Assembly (NCBI GenBank): GCA_910577825.1 | Contig: CAJTOK010000064.1 | Coordinates: 1-11,817, forward strand | From: an uncultured Lachnospiraceae bacterium | GTDB lineage: Bacteria > Bacillota > Clostridia > Lachnospirales > Lachnospiraceae | DNA: 11,817 nt | Direction of reading: 5' to 3' | Part shown: positions 6,674 to 11,817 of the stretch, one piece after another | Numbering within the stretch: position 1 is the first letter of the stretch | Layout of the letters: each line of letters begins with the position of its first letter | The notes under the pieces: model-generated | What the model was told of the DNA's origin: nothing | Databases searched by the model: none | What the model saw: the letters and a program-made list of their open reading frames with translations, nothing else | Program-made: the position numbers and the translations under genes

Positions 6674-7885
6674 TTATTCCAAAAAATCTTCCAAATTAAA
6701 CTTTTTCATACTTGTTCCACTATTTCCTGTACTGGCCAGGCTTCTTAATTTTGTATTCTGCATAAATTTTTCTGTATTAAACATTACCATTATATCTGTT
6801 ATATTTTTATATTGTGTTATAATATCTTTTACAGGAGTTTTGCCATACCGGTAATCAATCATTATAATTTTGCTGTAATCTTCTGTTAAAAATGTTACAA
6901 AGCAGTTGGCAAATGAATCTTTAATTAGCAAAAGGGTTTTACCTGTATCTGCGCTTGTTGATATTTCAATTTTAAATGTATTTCCAGAAGAAAATATTTC
7001 ATATTTGTTAAAGCCCTTTTTGGCTTCTTCTGGAAAATACATTGAAGCTGCCAGGTTTTTCCCATTGTCCATATTTATTTGTACCCTTTCTTCACCAGGA
7101 CTATGGAAAAGTTCTACATTGTCAGGATTTACATTTATATGTGCTTTGTTATATGTAGTGCCATAAAATTTGTCAAATACTATTTCACGCTTATAATATC
7201 CTGGTTCTTTTACAGCAAACCTGGCTTTTCTGGCAAATTCTGCCCATACATAGTATGCACCAAGGGTAGTCCAGTGGTGGTCAGTACGGTAATAAATGTA
7301 TTCTTCCTTATGGTCTTTTAATATATCCCTGGCATCAGTTAAAATGTTTGGTTCTTCCAGTTTATTTTTTAATGTTTTTATAGTTTTTAATGTTTCTTTT
7401 ATGCCTGTGGTTTCTGCAAATGCCGGCATTTTTTTATCCAGTATTTCTGTTTTTGATGGAAGCATTATGCAATACACATTATCTTTCCCATAATTTTTTA
7501 CTGAATAATCCAGAAAATCTGAAAGATATTTTATATTTTCTTCTATTTGTTCTGGGTCAAATTCTTTTTCATTGTATTTCTCTAAAAGATATCCGTCTTT
7601 GCCAATATAAACACCATTAATATCTTTTTTTCCATATAATGCCTGTAAATTTGCTGCAATTAAAGACCACCCGTCACGCCATGGGAACTGGTCATTTAGC
7701 CATTTCCCATAACTATCCTGGTATTTGCCATCTAAAAAAGACTTTACCGAAAATACAGGTTTTTGTGCCAGTTTCCTGTTTTCCATATCTGAAAATTCCC
7801 TGCCAGGCATTACACCTGACATAACAGGGAAAAATAAAAGGATAAATAAAAAACAGATAATTGTAAATATTTTAAATTTTCTCAT
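6674..7885 (-). CDS. DHHW-family protein, AlgX/AlgJ-like putative O-acetyltransferase or SGNH-type esterase
   Basis: Membrane-anchored extracellular protein likely to add or remove acetyl groups on a surface polysaccharide. An N-terminal hydrophobic segment (5-25) is an anchor or uncleaved signal. The family motif TDHHW is at 201-205 and I-K-D-S-F-A-N at 321-327. By analogy with AlgX (catalytic Asp and His in a T-D-x-H-W motif, Ser further on), D202, H204 and S324 would be the catalytic triad. QFPWRDGW (66-73) and GVYIGKDGYLLE (91-102) are also typical. The length of 403 aa appears complete. The start ATG has AGGGG seven bases upstream and overlaps the end of the 77-aa gene by 14 bases, so translation is probably coupled. 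The usual acyl donor partner, an MBOAT (AlgI-like) protein, is not in the window. Substrate is unknown. Confidence 0.85.
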   Translation of the reverse strand: MRKFKIFTIICFLFILLFFPVMSGVMPGREFSDMENRKLAQKPVFSVKSFLDGKYQDSYGKWLNDQFPWRDGWSLIAANLQALYGKKDINGVYIGKDGYLLEKYNEKEFDPEQIEENIKYLSDFLDYSVKNYGKDNVYCIMLPSKTEILDKKMPAFAETTGIKETLKTIKTLKNKLEEPNILTDARDILKDHKEEYIYYRTDHHWTTLGAYYVWAEFARKARFAVKEPGYYKREIVFDKFYGTTYNKAHINVNPDNVELFHSPGEERVQINMDNGKNLAASMYFPEEAKKGFNKYEIFSSGNTFKIEISTSADTGKTLLLIKDSFANCFVTFLTEDYSKIIMIDYRYGKTPVKDIITQYKNITDIMVMFNTEKFMQNTKLRSLASTGNSGTSMKKFNLEDFLE

Positions 7886-8105
7886 AAAAATTCCCCTGCT
7901 GTACTGCTTCCAGGCTGGCTGGTTTTTTTGTGGGACTTACAGATGGTTCCAGGCTGCTGCCTGCTTTATTTATACTCTCTGGAACTTTTTTCTGCATGGT
8001 TTGTGAAACTATAAAACATACTGGCAGCACACAGACCAGCACCAGGACAATGGCTGCTGCCATGAAAAAGAGCCTTAACCTGTTATGTTTTCCTGTTGTA
8101 TTCAT
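7872..8105 (-). CDS. Small single-pass membrane protein, 77 aa, translationally coupled to the DHHW gene
   Basis: No family recognised. A basic N-terminus (GKHNRLR) precedes one strong transmembrane segment (about 12-37, FFMAAAIVLVLVCVLPVCFIV). A Ser/Pro/Lys-rich extracytoplasmic tail follows (SSLEPSVSPTKKPAS). The positive-inside rule puts the N-terminus in the cytoplasm. Its stop codon lies inside the DHHW reading frame (14-base overlap), which argues that the small ORF is real and that the two proteins are made together. It may help anchor or feed the DHHW protein, but this is a guess. The ribosome site is weak (AGAAAGAA, 9-10 bases upstream of the ATG). A good promoter lies about 70 bases upstream. 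Confidence 0.7.
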   Translation of the reverse strand: MNTTGKHNRLRLFFMAAAIVLVLVCVLPVCFIVSQTMQKKVPESINKAGSSLEPSVSPTKKPASLEAVQQGNFYEKI

Positions 8106-8176
8106 TGTTTTAAATTCTTTCTGTTATATATTTTTATTTTGTATTCTTCCAGATTTGTTGAATTTTACCACAGTCA

Positions 8177-8204
8177 ATTATATCATATTATTGAATTTTG
8201 TAAA
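8177..8204 (-). promoter_or_regulatory. Sigma-A-type promoter for the 77-aa/DHHW gene pair
   Basis: On the minus strand TTTACA (complement of 8199-8204, five of six to TTGACA) and a perfect TATAAT (complement of 8177-8182) are 16 bases apart. TGA directly before the -10 gives an extended TGn element. Transcription would start near 8170, leaving a leader of about 65 bases before the ATG at 8105. Confidence 0.65.
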
Positions 8205-8266
8205 CAAAACGATATAATTAATTTTAGATAAGGATATATTAGATAATTTTGTATCTGCCATCTGCT

Positions 8267-8282
8267 TATTTTGGCCAAAATA
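8267..8282. promoter_or_regulatory. Perfect 16-bp palindrome upstream of the DHHW promoter
   Basis: TATTTTGGCCAAAATA is a perfect palindrome, and with one bulged base the flanking GC pairs extend it. It lies about 63 bases upstream of the -35 box, between that promoter and the terminator of the large LRR gene. It would suit a dimeric regulator, but no regulator gene is in view. Confidence 0.4.
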
Positions 8283-8314
8283 GCATTATCTTGCAAAAAT
8301 TTGGGAAAAAGGAC

Positions 8315-8344
8315 AAAAAAAGAGGAGGAAATTTCCACCTCTTT
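8315..8344 (-). terminator. Intrinsic terminator of the large LRR/YDG gene
   Basis: Bases 8319-8331 and 8332-8344 form a 13-bp inverted repeat with one A-A mismatch (8326/8337). On the minus strand the stem is followed by a run of T (complement of 8315-8321, TTTTTTT). It lies about 70 bases after the stop codon at 8412 and separates this gene from the DHHW pair. Confidence 0.85.
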
Positions 8345-8411
8345 CAGATTCTGTAAATCCTTTGTTTTTAGTTAATAAGAAGAATTTTTCATTGAAGTTT
8401 TTATACCAGTT

Positions 8412-11400
8412 TTATTTAATAATTTTCACTTTACTGCTTTGCCCTTTGCCCTTTAGTTTCTTCTTGTATAATTTTACTTTTTTGGCTGGGACTTTTATCT
8501 TTGCCGAAGGCTTTATTCCTTTTAGCGCATTTTTTCCTACTGATTGCAGTTTAACAGATTTAATTTTAATACTGCCTAGCTTCTTGCAGTTTTTAAATGC
8601 ATTAGCACCAATCTTTGTAATACTGTTTCCAGTTGTTACTTTTAAAAGATGTGTACAATTTTCAAAAGCTGACCTTCCGATTGATACCAGATTATCCCCT
8701 GTTTCAATATTTGTTATATTTTTATTGTTTTTGAAAGCATTACTGCCAATAGAGGTTACATTAAAGGTCTTTCCGCCAATTTCTACAGTTTTGGGAACTT
8801 TTACTTTTGTAATTTTATCGTTTGTTACCCCTGTCATTGACACAGCAGATGATCCTGTTACTTTATATTGGTAAGAATTAATTGCATAGACCATTCCTTT
8901 ATTTATAGTAATTTTAAACTCTTTTGTAACTGTTCCCTCATAATTTCCTTTTCCTGTAACAGTTACCTTTGCTGTTCCTGCATTAATATTGTTGCTATAA
9001 GTAATGGTATAATCTGTTCCTGCTTCTAAAATAATATTCCCATCTTCAGCTGTAATTGCTGGTTTTTTAGCTTTTCCGTCATAAGTATAGGAAGTCTGGC
9101 CTACAGTTACTACACATTCTTGCAGTTTCTTTTTTTCCTGTACTGGTGCTGGTGTGGCTGTTTCTGTAATAGTAAACTCTTTTGTAGCTGTTCCGATATA
9201 ATTCCCTTTTCCTGTAATAGTGGCTATTGCTGTCCCTGCATTAATGTTATTGCTATAGATGATTGTATAATCTATATCTTTTACAAGAGTTGTATTTCCA
9301 TCTTTGACTGTGACAAGTGGTATCTTGGGCTTCCCATCATAAGTATAGGAAATCTGGCTTATTGTTATTATACATCCAGATAAATTTTTTCTTTCTGGAC
9401 TTTTTGTGCTTTCTGGTTTTTTTGTTGTTTCTGGTGTGGCTGCTTCTGTAATAGTAAACTTCTTTGTAACTGTTCCAGTATAATTCCCTTTTCCATTAAC
9501 AGTGGCTGTTGCTGTCCCCACATTAATGTTATTTTTATAGGTGACTGTATAATCTATGTCTTTTACAAGGATTGTATTTCCATCTTTGACTATGACAGAT
9601 GGCATCTTTTGCTTTCCATCATAGGTATAAGAAGTCTGGCTTAAAGTTACATTACTATCAGAAATTTTTTTACTCTTTTTACTGGAGTTATCTTCCTGGC
9701 TGCCTTCACCATTCACAAGATTATCTATAATGCCACTTCCATCTACTGGAATTCTGCAAAATATTGGTGTTGTATCTCCTTTTTCTGTTCCAGTATAATA
9801 CCATATTACCTGTCCGTTTTGTACAACCGGGTGGCAGTCAGAAAGCATGCCGTGGAAAGATTGTTCACCAATGGTTTTGTTTCCATTTTCATCAATCATC
9901 TGGCTGTGTACTGTTGTTCCAGATGAATTTGTTTCATTCCAAAGTACAAGAAAAGTCTTTTCGTTGACTTTTACCAAATGCGGTGTTGAAACTGTTACAC
10001 TGCTGTCTGCACTAAAATCAGTTAAATATACCATGCGTGTATCTGGATTTCCCAAAAAATCCTTGCCTGTGATGCTTATAAAAATATTACGTACAGAGGA
10101 ACTGTTATTGTTTGCATAATTACCAGCAAAAATATAATAGTGTTCTGATATTTCTAATCCGCCAAGGCTTGCATTCGTATTATTATTTCCTGCCATGCCT
10201 GGGAATACCAGTGCGTTAAAGTGTTCTATAGATGTCCTGGTAAAAGTTGTTTTTCCGATGTCTGGATATTTGATTAATACGGCAGCCCTTGGATAACTGT
10301 CGCCGTGGTCGAGTGTAACTAAATCCTCCCCATCCATCTGGCTAAACTGGTTAAATGAATGTGATACATAACCACCATAGCCAATATTTGCAACACCAGA
10401 TAAAGTATCTGTAACTTTCATGGAAGACATATCTACAGCAACTTGCAGGTTTGCCTGGTGTCCGTCGTACATTAAATGGCTTGTACGGATATAAAGTGTA
10501 TCTTTATATTCTGCAAATCTGAGGCAGCCAGCATCAAACGGCACTCTGGTATTTTCTCCATATAAAGAACAGGAGGATACCCTGTTCCAGTCCTGGTCAT
10601 ATTTAACAATGCGCATAATTTCTGCGCTGTCACTTTTCTGGCTGTTTGACTGCCCATAAACAATGAACTTGTATGCTCCTGACACGTAGAACCCGCCAGC
10701 TAGGGGAAGTTCGTCCGTAATACTGCCATTTTCTTTTAATATCCCATCCATGCTGTATGTTTCATAAACCAGTCTGCCATTAATAAATTCCACACGTGTC
10801 ATGTATCCTTCTTTATCCATTAGTATATAGGACTTTACAGGGCTTGACCATTTAGTGTAATTTTGTGCGTTGTAATTGCTGCTTGCTGTTCCTCCAGATG
10901 TTTCTATGCAGAAATTTTGCGTTGTATGGTTCCCTTTTACTGTTACTATACATTCCGCTGAAAGTTCTCCTGCCGTCACCTTAATTATGGCTGTACCAGA
11001 TGACAAAGCTTTAACCTGGCCGTCTTTATCCACAGAAACAATTTCTCCATTTGATGTTTCCCATACAGTATCTTGTATTATGGCATCTTCTGGTGAAACT
11101 AAAGTCTGGATTGATACTGTTTCTCCCACATCCAGGAATAATGAAGATGGATTTAGTACCATCTGCTTTGCAGCAACTGTATCACCATACACAACATGCA
11201 TCCTGTTCCACGGTGTTACATCATAACCTTGTGCATCTTCAGGAACAAAAATACGCACATTGCTGCTTCTTTTAACCAGCTCTGTTTCTGCATTTTCTCC
11301 CTGTATATAGATGCTGTATGAAATAGATGGGGCTTTATGTGGATTTAGGTAAACAGAATGTAAAGATTTGCCAAAAAATACACTGTCTGATACAGATGTA

Positions 11401-11636
11401 ATTGTTTCTGGCAGTATAATTTCTGTAAGTAAATCACAACCACTAAAGCCACTAAAACTTTTAACTGGTGCATCTATTTTTACTGTTTTAAGGGAGGTGC
11501 ATCCAGAAAAGACATTGTTCCCAAATGTTGTCACGGATGATGGGACATATGCTGTTTTTGCATTTGCACAGTTTTCAAATGCCTTGTCACCAACAGACAC
11601 TACTGAATCTGGTATAACAATCTCATCAAACGGCAT
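8412..11636 (-). CDS. Large BspA-type LRR / Big_2 / YDG-repeat surface protein, 5'-truncated by an IS
   Basis: Exported surface protein fragment, probably for adhesion or glycan binding. Order from the first Met: LRR_5-type repeats 1-150 (IPDSVVSVGDKAFENC style), a Big_2 Ig-like domain about 155-235 (SSGTAIIKVTAG), a long beta-rich section 240-640 that may be a propeller or lectin-like fold, three YDG-type repeats (661-729, 753-824, 840-910) with Thr/Pro/Glu linkers, then LRRs 917-1074 (SIGSNAFKNNKN, KIGANAFKNCKK) and a basic end. The annotated Met is not a real start: it has no ribosome site, and LRR coding (I-T-T-I-G-P-D-A-C-Y-G) continues in frame to about 11676, where an IS begins. A signal peptide is therefore missing and the gene is probably a pseudogene. 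A terminator follows at 8315-8344. Confidence 0.8.
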   Translation of the reverse strand: MPFDEIVIPDSVVSVGDKAFENCANAKTAYVPSSVTTFGNNVFSGCTSLKTVKIDAPVKSFSGFSGCDLLTEIILPETITSVSDSVFFGKSLHSVYLNPHKAPSISYSIYIQGENAETELVKRSSNVRIFVPEDAQGYDVTPWNRMHVVYGDTVAAKQMVLNPSSLFLDVGETVSIQTLVSPEDAIIQDTVWETSNGEIVSVDKDGQVKALSSGTAIIKVTAGELSAECIVTVKGNHTTQNFCIETSGGTASSNYNAQNYTKWSSPVKSYILMDKEGYMTRVEFINGRLVYETYSMDGILKENGSITDELPLAGGFYVSGAYKFIVYGQSNSQKSDSAEIMRIVKYDQDWNRVSSCSLYGENTRVPFDAGCLRFAEYKDTLYIRTSHLMYDGHQANLQVAVDMSSMKVTDTLSGVANIGYGGYVSHSFNQFSQMDGEDLVTLDHGDSYPRAAVLIKYPDIGKTTFTRTSIEHFNALVFPGMAGNNNTNASLGGLEISEHYYIFAGNYANNNSSSVRNIFISITGKDFLGNPDTRMVYLTDFSADSSVTVSTPHLVKVNEKTFLVLWNETNSSGTTVHSQMIDENGNKTIGEQSFHGMLSDCHPVVQNGQVIWYYTGTEKGDTTPIFCRIPVDGSGIIDNLVNGEGSQEDNSSKKSKKISDSNVTLSQTSYTYDGKQKMPSVIVKDGNTILVKDIDYTVTYKNNINVGTATATVNGKGNYTGTVTKKFTITEAATPETTKKPESTKSPERKNLSGCIITISQISYTYDGKPKIPLVTVKDGNTTLVKDIDYTIIYSNNINAGTAIATITGKGNYIGTATKEFTITETATPAPVQEKKKLQECVVTVGQTSYTYDGKAKKPAITAEDGNIILEAGTDYTITYSNNINAGTAKVTVTGKGNYEGTVTKEFKITINKGMVYAINSYQYKVTGSSAVSMTGVTNDKITKVKVPKTVEIGGKTFNVTSIGSNAFKNNKNITNIETGDNLVSIGRSAFENCTHLLKVTTGNSITKIGANAFKNCKKLGSIKIKSVKLQSVGKNALKGIKPSAKIKVPAKKVKLYKKKLKGKGQSSKVKIIK
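8907..9656 (-). repeat. Three YDG-type domain repeats inside the large surface gene
   Basis: Three copies (9450-9656, 9165-9380, 8907-9119) each encode S-Y-T-Y-D-G-K, then D-G-N-x-x-L, D-Y-T-x-x-Y-x-N-N-I-N-x-G-T-A and G-K-G-N-Y-x-G-T. Copies 1 and 2 share long identical DNA runs, such as the complements of TTAATGTTATT and TCTTTTACAAG, so copy-number change by recombination is plausible. Such repeats act as stalks or spacers in surface proteins of Firmicutes. Confidence 0.8.
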
Positions 11637-11719
11637 TCCATAGCAGGCATCAGGTCCAATTGTTGTTATACTGATAGTGTAATTTTACTTGGGGAATATT
11701 TAGAAAAAAATGGAAAAGA

Positions 11720-11778
11720 GACACCTCTTTGTAGTATAATATAATCAACGAAAAAAAAAACAAAAGAAAGAAGGTGTC
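11720..11778 (+). promoter_or_regulatory. -10 box and hairpin covering the transposase ribosome site of the third IS
   Basis: GACACCT-CTTT (11720-11730) pairs with AAAGA-AGGTGTC (11767-11778): 7 bp, one bulged A, then 4 bp. The right arm contains the AAGG ribosome site of the ORF starting at 11782. Two overlapping TATAAT boxes (11735-11740, 11740-11745) lie in the loop, with no clear -35. A transcript starting just after them would lack the left arm and keep the ribosome site free, while a read-through transcript would fold. Confidence 0.5.
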
Positions 11779-11781
11779 CCT

Positions 11782-11817
11782 ATGAATAACAGTATACAGT
11801 ATTTTTTGGAAAATGGA
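11782..11817 (+). CDS. Start of a probable transposase, cut by the window end
   Basis: The ATG at 11782 is preceded by GAAGG (11770-11774) and opens M-N-N-S-I-Q-Y-F-L-E-N-G, 12 codons without a stop up to the window edge. This beginning resembles what I recall of ISLre2 (UPF0236) transposases, but 12 residues are too few for proof. Its place inside an interrupted LRR gene supports a transposase. Confidence 0.5.
   Translation, partial: MNNSIQYFLENG

Larger units (their letters stand above)
11677..11817 (+). mobile_element. Left end of a third IS element, possibly ISLre2-like, running off the window
   Basis: LRR coding on the minus strand stops abruptly near 11676. What follows is non-coding sequence starting GTGTAATTTTACTTGGGGAA, and then a plus-strand ORF opens at 11782. 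This is the pattern of an IS inserted in the LRR gene. The other end, the inverted repeat and the target duplication are outside the window. The family assignment rests only on the first 12 residues of the ORF and is uncertain. Confidence 0.65.

Noticed and set aside
8362..8874. 170-aa plus-strand ORF, hydrophobic
   Set aside because: It lies antisense to the LRR-coding 3' end of the large surface gene and looks like the reverse of Lys-rich codons giving Phe and Leu; no ribosome site.

Overview
The window looks like an accessory stretch of a low-GC Gram-positive gut bacterium, most likely a Lachnospiraceae-type clostridium. This is inferred from AT-rich coding, AGGAGG/AGGGG ribosome binding sites, and the protein families present: BspA-type leucine-rich repeats, Big_2 Ig-like domains, YDG-type repeats, a DHHW protein and secreted FnIII proteins. 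No rRNA, tRNA, CRISPR array or replication origin is visible.

Layout. 1-~1431: an IS256-family element, transposase on the minus strand, left end outside the window. 1502-4697: three minus-strand genes for exported proteins: a 250-aa unknown, a 598-aa protein with four PPC-like beta-sandwich repeats and a broken C-terminal FnIII domain, and a 101-aa single Ig-like (Big_2) protein. 4719-6554: a complete IS4-superfamily element, plus strand, with 19-bp terminal inverted repeats. 6674-8105: a minus-strand gene pair, a 77-aa single-pass membrane protein overlapping the start of a DHHW/AlgX-like putative acetyltransferase, with its own promoter. 8412-~11676: a very large minus-strand surface protein (LRR, Big_2, propeller-like middle, three YDG repeats, LRR) whose 5' end has been cut off by another IS. 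11677-end: the first 141 bases of that element, possibly ISLre2-like, plus strand.

Together the non-IS genes form a one-direction block of exported or membrane-anchored proteins. Removing the IS4-type element would place the Big_2 gene about 140 bp behind the DHHW gene, so 77-aa, DHHW, Big_2, PPC/FnIII and 250-aa genes may once have been one transcription unit. Decay marks are visible: IS truncation of the large LRR gene, IS separation of the Big_2 gene from its upstream DNA, an A8-tract frame break in the PPC/FnIII gene, and a 19-bp tandem duplication at the end of the 250-aa gene.

The most distinctive observation is that all three IS elements, from different families, carry an inverted repeat in the transposase leader whose downstream arm covers the Shine-Dalgarno sequence. 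I see no convincing new defence or enzymatic system here; the interest lies in IS leader architecture, a possible slippage-controlled FnIII end, and an orphan DHHW protein with a coupled membrane partner.
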